From Prostheceraeus crozeri (Eukaryota; Platyhelminthes; Polycladida; Euryleptidae): a stretch of DNA of 64,000 nt. Below, one piece after another: positions 35,426-44,074 of this stretch. Under the pieces are notes generated by a model. The model made no database searches. It was not told the origin of the DNA and saw nothing but the letters and a program-made list of their open reading frames with translations. How positions within the stretch are numbered: position 1 is the stretch's first letter; every line of letters begins with the position of its first letter. The position numbers and the translations under genes are program-made. The DNA lies in NCBI GenBank assembly GCA_907163375.1, contig CAJQUW010006798.1, positions 62,001-126,000 on the forward strand, read 5' to 3'.

Positions 35426-35642
35426 CAGTCTATCATTTTTGAAGATTCGTACCAGCAGTTACAGTTTGTGTTATGAACCCGAACTTTTTCCTGCAGCTCT
35501 CATTAGTTGTTGGTTACCTGTGCATGTGGCAATCTTTCATAATAGTAAAGTGATCATTACTGGACTAAAATCTCATGTACAAGCAAATATGATCCTAGAC
35601 TATCTCATTGAGTATGCACGTACCCAGCGGATTGTAAAATAA
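35097..35642 (+). mobile_element. Polinton TBP-like protein (two-repeat saddle), 182 residues
   Basis: Length equals the TBP core (about 180 residues) and the sequence shows two repeats. Repeat 1: YTIVNILRRF, IDLTTLHQQLPNSKYYPGRP, LVVKMNNSRNLQLFPNGTVQ, ILGALSHSSAQ. Repeat 2: LTVDNMVISTQLSDSLSFLK, CYEPELFPAALISCWLP, VHVAIFHNSKVIITGLKSHV, QANMILDYLIEYA. The YEPELFP...(I)F.(S)GKV..TG(A)K pattern is the hallmark of TBP repeat 2 (SSYEPELFPGLIYRM, FVSGKVVLTGAK); repeat 1 matches NxxYxPxRxxxLxxxM...LxFxxGxVxxxGA. TBP bends TATA DNA to start transcription. The ATG at 35097 is chosen because homology starts just after it. Looks whole. TBP genes occur in some giant viruses; in a Polinton this is unusual. 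Confidence 0.82.
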
Positions 35643-35668
35643 AAAACAATTTTTCCAACATGATGTTT

Positions 35669-36130
35669 TTATTTCAAATCATGATAGAACTTACAAATCA
35701 TTTTTTCATTAGAGGATGGATTACATGAAAAGTTTTGAATAATAGATGCAAATCGAGATACATGTAAACGTTTTAAGATGAAGTACAGTACAAAAGCACC
35801 ACACGTTGATGAAAGTGGATGTTGTAGTATGCGTTCATTTCGCTGATATTGACGCGTATGTTTTCTCAACCACTGCTGTGTTGGTATATTTGGAGGTTGA
35901 GCAAGAGAGTCAAATAGTTCACCACGTCGGTCTTCTCCAATAAAGATCGCTTTCCAATGCTCACCGCCTAAATTCTGTGAATGAGTGTTTAGCACAATAA
36001 AGATGGGATAGTGATTTACTGCAGGTGGTAAGGTATCGAGTGAATAGACATTATCGAAAGCTTTCAACGTCGCTTCGTCTGCATTACGCTGCACTTTAGT
36101 CTTAATATCGTCAGCAGTCAACCAACTCAT
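35669..36130 (-). mobile_element. Polinton adenain-like cysteine protease (PRO)
   Basis: 153 residues with the C48/C5 adenain-Ulp1 layout: catalytic His in NLGGEHWKAIFIGED, Asp in GELFDSLAQPP, and the Q...C box in RILQHPLSSTCGAFVLYFIL. It matures capsid and core proteins in this lineage. The N-terminal MSWLTADDIKTKVQRNA resembles the LTD/LSN opening of Polinton proteases. Length is usual for the family. It ends the minus-strand structural run, adjacent to the capsid gene (start codons abut at 36130). Confidence 0.92.
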
Positions 36131-37407
36131 TAACGATTATACTGAAGAATCACGTCACGATACTTTGTAATTTCAATATTTGAATCGAAGACTGCATAAA
36201 TTAATACATTGATCGTCTCAGGTAGTGTTCTTTTGAACGTCAAATCCAAACGAATATTATGAGGCACGTTCGCTTGACGATAGGGTGCACTAATATCGCT
36301 GTCAGCAGTCAAATCAAATGCATAAATAGTATATCCACTCTTAAACTCTTTCATAGTCAGTCCGTTGGTGTCATCCGTATTGTAAAAGCCAAAAACATCC
36401 ATAAAATCAACATAACTGCGCATAAATTGATCCGAAGCAAAATCTGGTTTGTAGGGTGGACCAGGATGACTCACACCATTTACACGTAAAGCAATTTCAC
36501 TTAACTGATTGTGTTTAAAATTGAAAGGATTCTTCTTTATATTACCATTAAATGCATCATTTTCAACCATTGCCACCATGAGGAGCTTCGGTGCTTCCGA
36601 TGGAAAGAGGCCATCTTTCATGAAACTCTTTTGATCTTTCGGAATTGTAAAGGTGAGAAGCTTTGTATGCTGAATGGGGTAAATGGCATTTTGGCGGTTA
36701 AGGCCTTCAGCATGCCCTCTAATGACACTTGGATTCGGTACTACTCGACGAATGTAAAGTGCAATATCTTCCACATGAATTCTAAAATTGTCAACTTTAG
36801 CAAATACATTCAGCGCAAATTCAGGCTTATTCAATGTCAGCTTGAGTCGCATGCTGGTATTACACAGTAAAAACTTTGACTGTCTAAAGAAGTCTAAATT
36901 CAGCGGACCATATAGCTGACATACTCTACTATCTTTAATCATAGCAGATCGCTTTACAAAGCCACTGTTTGTTTCAACATCAAATTTTCCTGCTTCATCT
37001 CTGTACCATCCCATGGCTTCCATATGACTTTTTTGTGCTGCTGGATGAAACTGTGATACATGATTGAAATATGATTTATAGGGATAATCGCCTTGACCAC
37101 CTTCCACTTGCTGCTCTCCAATCGTTAGAGAAACATCACGAAGTAATGTAGTCAATGGTAAATTGTTCAGTCCAACTTTATGTGCATCGTCAATAGCAGT
37201 TCCATCTGCTTGCTGAATTCTAAACCTCAAATCAAGCATCGCATAACTCAAATCTATGTAGTCATCACTACCACAAGGAATAACAAATTCAATGGGGCCA
37301 GCATTCTCAGCTGTTCGAGGATGATAATCTACAATACTTGAACTAAGAATATCTGTCTGTATGGCTTGTTGATCGAACAAACAAAAACCGGAAGTTTTAC
37401 ACTCCAT
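36130..37407 (-). mobile_element. Polinton major capsid protein candidate (F54H12.2-like, double jelly-roll)
   Basis: 425 residues. N-terminal signature DYHPRTAENAGPIEFVIPCG, DDYIDLSYAMLDLRFRIQQA, NNLPLTTLLRDVSLTIGEQQ and YPYKSYFNHV. C-terminal signature IRLDLTFKRTLPETINVLIY, AVFDSNIEITKYRDVI. This protein type (annotated as F54H12.2-like in many animal genomes) is taken to be the Polinton/adintovirus hexon; the fold itself cannot be seen in sequence. It lies between the protease and the small basic core protein, the expected morphogenesis block. Looks whole. Confidence 0.85.
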
Positions 37408-37409
37408 GA

Positions 37410-37865
37410 TTAGAAGTTATAGCAGCGTCGTCGTTTAGCGCCTGATGAATGATTAGAGCCTCTGCGACGTTTGCATGAATGCCTTTTGACTGAAGATCGC
37501 ACCTTACCAGCTCCGCGATGTTTCCTCCTTCCTTTATTCATTCGTTTAGGTGATTTCTTTCCTTGAGTAACACCAGCAATGGTCTGCTTCAATGTTTTTA
37601 AACCGCGTTCCTTCCCACGATTCAACAAACTGCTCTTAAAACTTCTACCTCTGGAAAGATCACTAGCAACATCACCAGCAAAGCCAACGGCATTACTTAA
37701 AACATTTCGTTTTAAAGATCTACCGACATTGGATATGAGAGGTGCTACAACAGATTTCAGTGCACCAAGTATGCTACCTCCACGTTGGCGGCGAGCACCG
37801 ATGTAAATTTGTCCTCCGCCACTTACATAGGAGGGTCGTGAATAAAATGAGGCAGTTGGATTCAT
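37410..37865 (-). mobile_element. Polinton basic core-type protein (151 residues)
   Basis: A short Lys/Arg-rich protein: N-terminal GGGQIYIGARRQRGGSILG, then an amphipathic helix (LKSVVAPLISNVGRSLKRNV) and a very basic tail (GKKSPKRMNKGRRKHRGAGK). The (I)xG-x-R and RGG sites look like adenain-type cleavage sites (xGx/G). Layout is like adenovirus pVI/pX-type minor core proteins, which are protease substrates. Adjacent to the capsid gene with 2 bp spacing. Role is inference from composition and position. Confidence 0.75.
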
Positions 37866-37906
37866 AGCTCAAACCCTAAACATTGTTAGTTACAACTTTG
37901 CATGAA

Positions 37907-38995
37907 TCACTGTCGATCACTTAGATGAAAGATGTCGGCACGACGCATCCAAGAGTTCATACTTGAAGGATAACCAGTCCATTTAACAAGACACCATTCT
38001 TCACCTTGCCGTTTTTTACATCGAATGATTTTCTCTACCAAATATGTTTCACTTTCAGTGACTACCTCAATCTCATCGCGGTAAAAGCTACCCTCAATTT
38101 CTTCATTATCGTAATCTTTCAACTTGTAGGTGGTCGGAGAGTCTTTTTGATTAATCCTTGATACTGTAAATACCTCCTCTGTCCAATTCGGAAGGTACCC
38201 TTTAGCAAAAACACTTTTCACTTTTGAGATACGAACTTTATCGCCAATTTTCACATCACTTTTCACATGAGTGCGTTTACGTTGGAATGATTCGCGCACT
38301 TTATCTACATTGTCAGCATTTACATCTACTGGTCTGAGTCCAATAGAACGATGGATAGAGTGATTGTAGGCATGGAGTGTATCTTGTAGAACCTTTGTCC
38401 AATTTTGTGTCAAGTTGGCAGTAAAATGTCGCCACAAGCGATTTTTTAATGTGCGATTAAAACGTTCAACGAGTGCAGCTTTATAAGCGCTCTTTACACT
38501 AAACAACTCAATGTCATGCCTCTCAAATAATCTTGTCACATGCTGATTTTCAAACTCTTTTCCTTGATCACTCTGAATTCTTTTTGGAATGCGACCTTCT
38601 CGAAAAATTGTTTGGAATGCTTTTGCTACTCCTTTCCCTTCTTTAGTTTTTAAAGGTTGAGCCCACGCATAACGCGAGAAAATATCAATGACGGTTAAAA
38701 TAAAATTATTGCCCGAGTTATGTTTTGAAATGGAGGCAACATCACACAAATCTGCTTGCCACTGTTCATCGATGTCATGAACAATATAATGGCGGGTGCG
38801 GTACTTCTTTTTCGCTTGTTTGTGGAGTGTATAGGTAGCCTGACCCTTTAACCATCGTTTCACTTGTGATTGTGGAAGACCACTCGCTTTTGATAATTTC
38901 TTGATAGATGCAAATCCTGCCGGATGTTTTACATCATAATAGATTGACTTCAAACGTTCAGTCGATGACGGCTGACTCTTTTTCCTCCTTCTCAT
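37907..38995 (-). mobile_element. Polinton integrase with chromodomain
   Basis: About 362 residues from the ATG at 38995 (MRRRKKSQPSS); an upstream frame opening to 39127 overlaps another gene and is unlikely to be the true start. N-part KSIYYDVKHPAGFASIKKLS and QVKRWLKGQATYTLHKQ is the usual Polinton start. The DDE core: WQADLCDVASISKHNSGN, RIQSDQGKEFENQHV, YKAALVERFNRTLKNRLW. The C-terminal chromodomain: YLVEKIIRCKK, EWCLVKWTGYPSSMNSWM. It inserts the element DNA, producing the 6-bp duplication; the chromodomain probably guides it to modified chromatin. Looks whole. Confidence 0.95.
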
Positions 38996-39173
38996 CTTTT
39001 TGTTTTCTTGCCTTTCTACATTTACAACAACTGCAGCATTTAGCTTTAGCGGTTTTGCGATCGTGTTCACATTGCTTAGGGGTTTCATTATGAGAGATGG
39101 CGCAGCAAGTGCAAGTGACAACGACATTCACCTCTGGCGGCTCATTACATGGTAAGCAACACATCTGCTTCAT
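38958..39173 (-). mobile_element. Polinton small Cys-rich protein (71 residues)
   Basis: Twelve cysteines and two histidines in 71 residues: CCLPCNE, CTCCAISH, KQCEHDRKTAKAKCCSCCKC, followed by a charged tail RKQKDEKEEKESAV. This spacing could hold zinc in a small ribbon or knuckle. It overlaps the integrase start by about 38 bp in another frame and sits directly after the gene at 39175, so it fits the compact gene order and is probably real. No family recognised. Confidence 0.5.
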
Positions 39174-39174
39174 A

Positions 39175-39867
39175 TTAATAGTCTGAGAACATGTATTTCC
39201 TAGGAGGAGCTGTTTTACGTTTTCCTTTTACCAGTTTTAGTGGCGATGTAGATCTACGTCGAGTTCTTCCTCTTGTTTGCTTAGTGAGTGTGGGAGGGGA
39301 TGTAGCAGGTGACGTCTTAAACCAATTTGTTGGCATTTTCATCGCCTGAGGCATTGGAGTAGTAGCCACTGTTGAATCAAGTTCTTTCAATGTCTCATTA
39401 TTTAAAGCAAATTTTGGTACATTATGCTTTTTCAATAGTTTAAGAAAGTATGACCAACCAGGTGGAACATAGCCCTGACGGCGCTTTCTACGTGTCGCAT
39501 ACTGAATCAAGTCTTCATAACGTGAAGCATCAATCACTTTATTTTCATCTGTAATGATTTCTCCTCTATCATTTACATTGAGATGGGGCTCAATACTGTT
39601 GAAAAGAGATATGGCATGTGCGCGAGATGCTAAAGGTGTAGCAGTCGATACAGAGTCACGCATCTTATTCTTCAAGTTTTTCAATTGCTCAACAGTTTCC
39701 GATTGTAATAATACAGCACGATGTGGATCTTTGATGTGAACATTTTGCTGATAATCTATTTCTTTCCTATACATTTGATTTGCAAGAGGTTGCTTTACTT
39801 GCTGCATGGCAGTCAATTGTACATATTCATCCTGAGGAATAACAATCATGCGAGAATAAGAACTCAT
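39175..39867 (-). mobile_element. Polinton conserved protein (230 residues) of unknown function
   Basis: Begins MSSYSRMIVIPQDEYVQL, the 'RMxxIP/VPxxEY' start seen in a widespread Polinton protein. Middle ATPLASRAHAISLFNSIEPH, GEIITDENKVIDASRYEDLI and GYVPPGWSYFLKLLKKHNVP, then a basic Thr/Arg-rich tail (TRGRTRRRSTSPLKLVK) that may bind DNA. Overlaps the ATPase stop by 4 bp. Usually placed between ATPase and integrase; function not known to me. Confidence 0.75.
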
Positions 39868-40529
39868 AGTTTGTAGATAATCATGGGAGTTTTCAAAATA
39901 TCACTTCGAAATCTAAATTCTTCCGGACACTCTTGCGTAAAGTCAATGAATAAGTAACCGTATGGTTTTTCAGTAGCTGCTTGAAAAATTTCAATTAAGG
40001 CTTTTGATCCTCTGGGTGCAACTTGTCGCGCTAAAATTTCAAATTGACTTTTATCTCGCGGATTCTTGAAAATAGCATAATAGTGTGTATTCAGGTCTCG
40101 TGTACGAGCTTCTTTTCCATCAGGAAACAAATTTTGTGTAATATAGATGATAAAACACCTTTTATGGTGTGCTGCGCGAGTGAACATATCTGTAACATCT
40201 TTTGAATTCTTACTTTCTTTTAATAAATCATCCAATACAACAACATCATTAGACTGAAGTTTATCCACTGGAATAATTCCTTCATGTCGAATAAAGTTGC
40301 GACTTTGCAATTCCTGAAACAGCGACGGTTGATAAATACCATAACACCAAATCACTCGATTGATAGGTTCCTTAAACAACTCCCTTCTTTTATCCAATAA
40401 ATTCAGCGTGAAAACAGTTTTACCTGCATGAGATGGACCTGATACAGTCAGAACTTTATCACATTGAAGTCTGAAATCCATTTTATTACTTTGAGATTCA
40501 ACATTTGCATAATTAACGCTTAGAGCCAA
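39864..40529 (-). mobile_element. Polinton packaging ATPase (FtsK/HerA superfamily)
   Basis: 221 residues. Walker A GPSHAGKTVFTLNLLDKR, a Walker B strand NDVVVLDDLLKESKNSKDV, then FTRAAHHKRCFIIYITQNLF with the sensor-like Q/N and RDLNTHYYAIFKNPRDKSQF. Same layout as A32-type genome-packaging ATPases of Polintons, virophages and adintoviruses. It pumps the genome into the capsid. Overlaps the next gene upstream by 17 bp. Looks whole. Confidence 0.95.
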
Positions 40530-40869
40530 AGATATTACCCAATAGGTTGCCCACGGCAGGAGCTATCATTGGAAGTATTGCTGAAAGGAAACCGCCCTTT
40601 TGTGTTAGAGTTTTCCTCTTTCTTTGAAGGGCGACTTTAGGATTGGAGATGAAACGCAATTTCGTAGCATATCGCTTAAGTAACTTTCGTTGTTTTGGCG
40701 CTAATTTCTTCGTCCTCAACTTCCTCACATGAGAAATAATTTCACAAATGAATTTATCGTTGGCATGTCGTATAGCATTGTATCGCTGATTTGCTTTCAT
40801 TCGTCGGAGAGCTTGAATGGCTGAAGAAAACTTTTGACTTTTACGTTTCGTCATTTTACGTTTCGCCAT
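40513..40869 (-). mobile_element. Polinton small basic protein with hydrophobic C-terminus
   Basis: 118 residues. A Lys/Arg-rich start (MAKRKMTKRKSQKF), the conserved LAPKQRKLLKRYATKLRFIS and KVALQRKRKTLTQKGGFLSA, then a hydrophobic/glycine end (LPMIAPAVGNLLGNIFG). The QKGG/F site resembles an adenain-type cleavage point and the end resembles a membrane-active peptide, as in pVI-like proteins. Commonly sits next to the ATPase in Polintons. Role inferred. Confidence 0.75.
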
Positions 40870-40920
40870 TTTCCGTGTTAGTCTTTGCTAAAACCTATCT
40901 TTACCACATTTGCATAGGTA

Positions 40921-41244
40921 CTAACTATTGCGACATAAGTGACACTCGAAATGAGCAATATCACAGTGGTTACATTGGCAAAGTTGAATGCAATGACGTA
41001 TGAAACAGCGTTGACAAAAAGCATGCTTACATCTCTTGAAGATGCGCTTTTCATTTCCATCCTTTCGCTTACATACATCGCAACACATAGTTTCACCGTT
41101 ACTGATGTCTATAGCAAGTCTTTTTGAAGATATGAATTTGCTAGCCTTTTCTAAATAATAGACGCATGTACAGAAGGAATATACTTCGAGAGTGAGCAGA
41201 CATAGCTCGAAAACCAGTTGTGCTACAATCAAGTACCACTGCAT
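40921..41244 (-). mobile_element. Polinton RING-finger protein with N-terminal membrane segment
   Basis: About 107 residues from the second ATG (MQWYLIVAQLVF). One hydrophobic segment (YLIVAQLVFELCLLTLEVYS) is followed by a cross-brace Cys/His cluster: CCDVCKRKDG, then FKRCKHAFCQRCFIRHC and a final CHLC. The C3HC4-like spacing indicates a RING E3 ubiquitin ligase anchored in a membrane. Such proteins would modify host factors; that is inference. A second RING-like frame lies at 42325-42525. Overlaps its upstream neighbour by a few bases. Confidence 0.7.
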
Positions 41245-41246
41245 TT

Positions 41247-41657
41247 TCAATTTTTCTTTATGGAAAGTTGAATGTGAATATCTGAAATCGCTTCAATCAC
41301 TAGACTGCTACCATGATGGTTAAATGCGTTAAGACGTTCAGCAATTTTTATCATATGTCTTTTAAAAAATTCTTGGGGGTGATCTACCACTTCCATTGAA
41401 TAAGAAGCAAAATGGAAAGAGCGACTTTCCACCTCTTCCTTTCCAAAATGACTAAACTTAATTTTCGCAACTAATCGCGCCATGATAATGCTATCAGAGA
41501 ATGTATTCATTAACTCTAGAAATAGAGTGCTAGCATCATCGACCACTGCTTCGATGTCGGTCTCATCTTTATGAAATTTTATCACATAATCTTGAACAGC
41601 TCCTTTTAAACTTTGCCTATGAAAACGTAATGTTCCGCAGTCGTTTGAGAAAGACAT
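41247..41657 (-). mobile_element. Polinton protein resembling the polymerase N-terminal domain (136 residues)
   Basis: Begins MSFSNDCGTLRFHRQSLKGA. Pattern: IMARLVAKIKFSHFGKEEVE, SRSFHFASYSMEVVDHPQEF, FKRHMIKIAERLNAFNHHGS, SLVIEAISDIHIQLSI. This follows the same plan as the stretch in the polymerase N-part (MKALIYLKIKYVKI, ERLEFHIPSSPATEVVDCES, WINFHIQGLKLNIDKF, GLVFDGIETAMIKISLL). So it may be a free-standing copy of that domain. Alignment by eye only; function unknown, perhaps replication. Confidence 0.55.
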
Positions 41658-41744
41658 GATCGCCCTTTATCTAACCCATCCATTGCATGAAAACAACAAC
41701 TCTTCTCATAGTAACATTTATTGAATAATGGTAACAAGCATGCA

Positions 41745-42272
41745 TTATAAATCAATGGTTTGAAAGAGATAAAATAGATACAGCTGGTAACTATCATACA
41801 GCGAGCAATGATAACCATACAGGACTTTGGCAGTGTTGAGGTAAGGAGGAAAGAAGCATTGGTTATGAACGTAGCTACTACAACGAACAGACAAAATAGG
41901 AACACACAAATCCTTAAAACGTTTCGTGACTTCATGATAATGTTGATTCACTCTACTATCCCAAGGCGGGAGCAAAATATCATCAATGATTAGATTGGGA
42001 AATACTTTCCTCTCCTTACCAGGATTATTACAAAAGATGCGTATAACATTGAAAGCAGCTAACCATCGTTTAAAGTCAATAAGAGCACTCTCACAAGAAA
42101 AGCCATAGTCTTGCAAATATTTCAGATTAAGTCCATGAATGTGTTTTCTCGCCCATTGATCAACATTGGGATCGCAGTTGGCATGTTGATGATAGACACT
42201 AACAATCTGATATGTCCAATTGTTCATAGCAATAGCACTGAGCTCCTGTACAGGTTCACCCTCACAATCCAT
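41745..42272 (-). mobile_element. Polinton DEDD-type 3'-5' exonuclease-like protein
   Basis: About 175 residues. Near the start DCEGEPVQELSAIAM gives the D-x-E pair of an Exo I motif. HIHGLNLKYLQDYGFSCESA and IDFKRWLAAFNVIRIFCNNP give the middle motif region, with NLIIDDILLPPW next. These resemble small DEDDh exonucleases of the RNase H fold. The strand IIIF just before the annotated ATG also fits the fold, and a splice acceptor (TTTTAG) precedes it, so the real start may lie on an upstream exon. It may serve proofreading, recombination or host RNA decay; undecided. C-terminal half not recognised. Confidence 0.55.
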
Positions 42273-42324
42273 AAAAATGATGATAGAAGCCTAAAACGGA
42301 AATTTACACATCTAAGGAAGCGTT

Positions 42325-42525
42325 CTATAACATATTACAAAATGAAGAATTACATCGATGCTTTTCACGACAAAATACACAAATGATATGATGGCAACGA
42401 AGAAGTAAAATGTATCTAATAAGACCACGTCTACGACACTCAAAGCACATAAGCGAATTGTCATAGGGTAGAGTTAGGAAAGGGCTAGTAATTCTCCTTC
42501 TTTGATTTGCGTTTTGATGTAGCAT
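42325..42525 (-). mobile_element. Polinton RING-like zinc-binding protein (small)
   Basis: About 66 residues from MLHQNANQRRR. Contains CFECRRRGLIRYILLLRCHH, IICVFCREKHRC and FC, so a C-x2-C ... C-H-x4-C-x2-C ... C ... C cluster like a degenerate RING. Similar in plan to the 40921 protein but without the membrane segment. Overlaps the stop of the next gene by about 41 bp. Real-gene status moderately likely. Confidence 0.45.
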
Positions 42526-43259
42526 TCTTCTCCGACTTGCGCTTCGTACCACTGCTGTTAAGGATTTGATCAATTATGTCGTCCACGTTGGGTGGTTTCG
42601 GAATATATAGGATGGATTCCATATGCATGGAGAGAGAGGCTATTTTATTATCCTTGTGTCGACCATAATATAGCCCATTCACTTTGAAAAGGATACCCCA
42701 AGTACCTTCTCCGAGCTCATCACATCTGATGGGTATTGAATGATCTCCCTCCTTCTTATAGTAAGTACACCAATGTGATGTCGGTAGGCAAATGTGATTA
42801 CCATCCCAAATCTTTCTATAGGGAGTATCCTTGTCATCTCTCGCCTTCCACTCTTGAGCAAGAGGAGTAGGAATGTCCATATTTAATGTCACGTACTCCT
42901 CAATAATATCAAGTTGGTGGCGAATGTACGGACTCACGGGGATCAGTATGTAGTCCCCATACTGATTGTGCATTATCTTGACATCCGTGGAAGGGAGCAT
43001 TCCCGTTTGGAGTACTACGCTATGATCATCATAACGCAAGGCTTGTTTAAATTTACGCTGTAGCGGTGTAGGATTATGTACCTTTGTTGTTTCTTCCACT
43101 GGTCTCAGCTGTAGATGATCTGATTGTAGCGAACCTTGTAACGTCTGGCCACCATTTTGTCCTACTAGTGCAGCAGATGTAGAAGATGCCTGAAAATAAA
43201 AAAGATTGTATTAAGTTTACGTTCAAGGGAGGAGAGGGAGGGAAGTAGCGACTTACCAT
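42485..43259 (-). mobile_element. Polinton rightmost gene, unknown function, with a tiny first exon
   Basis: A 204-residue open frame (42485-43099) that extends upstream in frame to a splice acceptor TTTTCAG (CAG at 43190-43192). A separate ATG directly followed by the donor GTAAGT lies at 43259-43251, so a 67-bp intron after the start codon is likely; the protein then starts MASSTSAALVGQNGG. Marks inside: KIMHNQYGDYILIPVSPYIR, WDGNHICLPTSHWCTYYKKE, CDELGEGTWGILFKVNGLYY and a Lys-rich end KRKSEKNATSKRKSKKENY. Not recognised. First gene under the right-end promoter. Confidence 0.65.
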
Positions 43260-43319
43260 TTTAGTTGGATAATAGAACAGGGAACTAGAGAGAGAGAAAA
43301 TGTGCGTCCGTCACTCGTG

Positions 43320-43412
43320 TGATTCAACGATGGAATGATTCTCACTGTGGAAGGCTCGCTATTTATAAAGAAATGCTTGATTCTCATTGGATGATGATCC
43401 TCATTGGACAAT
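43320..43412 (-). promoter_or_regulatory. CCAAT/TATA promoter at the right end of the Polinton
   Basis: On the minus strand: CCAATGAGG (near 43407), CATCCAATGAGAATCAAG (near 43390), CTTTATAAATAGCG (43370-43357), then the leader and ATG/GTAAGT at 43259. The order CCAAT, CATCCAATGA, TATA, ATG/GTAAGT is the same as before the polymerase gene at 26.9-27.1 kb. Confidence 0.65.
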
Positions 43413-43424
43413 AACATCAAGCTG

Positions 43425-44068
43425 ATTCCAAATCTGGCCTCCGTTTACCCATCCGAGCCTTCGTTTTCGTGCTACAGCCCAAAACGTCCCAAATTCTAAC
43501 TCTGTCGTTTTTCGCCAATGTCCCAAAATCTTAAATGGCGTCTCACATCTAAACGAAGACAGATAGGAACAAGCCGATTCTTTCACTGAATTTGTCTCAC
43601 TCTTAGCTTTCAAACGAGCTATCGCACGACAAAATCCGTCCACTAGAAGCCAAAATCGAAGCAAGCTTCCAGAGGGGGGGGGGACGTCAGCGAAAATTTT
43701 TCTCTCCGATTGACTTGAAACTCACCATACCGATGCAGAATTTCACGCTGAATCCGAATCTGGCAGCCATTTCACCATCCACGACAACCTAGACGGTCGC
43801 CCACGTCAACCTAGACGGTCGCCCACGTCAACCAGGCGGTCGGACCAACTCACCCGAGTCTCACACTCTGTCGTTGCAGAGGGGGGGGGGAGTCAGCGAA
43901 CATGTTGTGAACGTGAACCCACCTGGCCGGCACACCACGACAGACCACAACCTCTGTCGTTCCAGGGGGGGGGGACTCAGACCCGAAGCACCACGGCGGC
44001 CGACCACGACAATCTGCCGTTCCAGAGAGGGGGGGCGCCGGTCGAGTGTTTGTCACTTGCTTACTACT
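43425..44068 (-). repeat. Polinton right terminal inverted repeat
   Basis: Complement of the left end. It holds the three G-tract motifs (near 43867, 43950 and 44013) and only two copies of the 22-bp unit (43788-43838), one fewer than the left end. So the two ends have diverged by repeat-number change rather than only by substitutions. Confidence 0.9.
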
Positions 44069-44074
44069 ACCATT

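Larger units (their letters stand above)
21036..44068. mobile_element. Polinton (Maverick), nearly whole, about 23 kb
   Basis: Ends are inverted repeats starting AGTAGTAAGCAAGTGACAAA at 21036 and finishing with the complement at 44068, flanked by ACCGTT / ACCATT (one mismatch in the 6-bp duplication expected for the family). It carries the whole Polinton hallmark set: protein-primed family B DNA polymerase, retroviral-type integrase, FtsK/HerA-type packaging ATPase, adenain-like protease, a probable double jelly-roll capsid protein and basic core proteins. Most genes on the right are on the minus strand, polymerase on the plus. I count about two or three breaks. Long open frames and similar TIRs suggest a moderately young copy. 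Confidence 0.97.
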
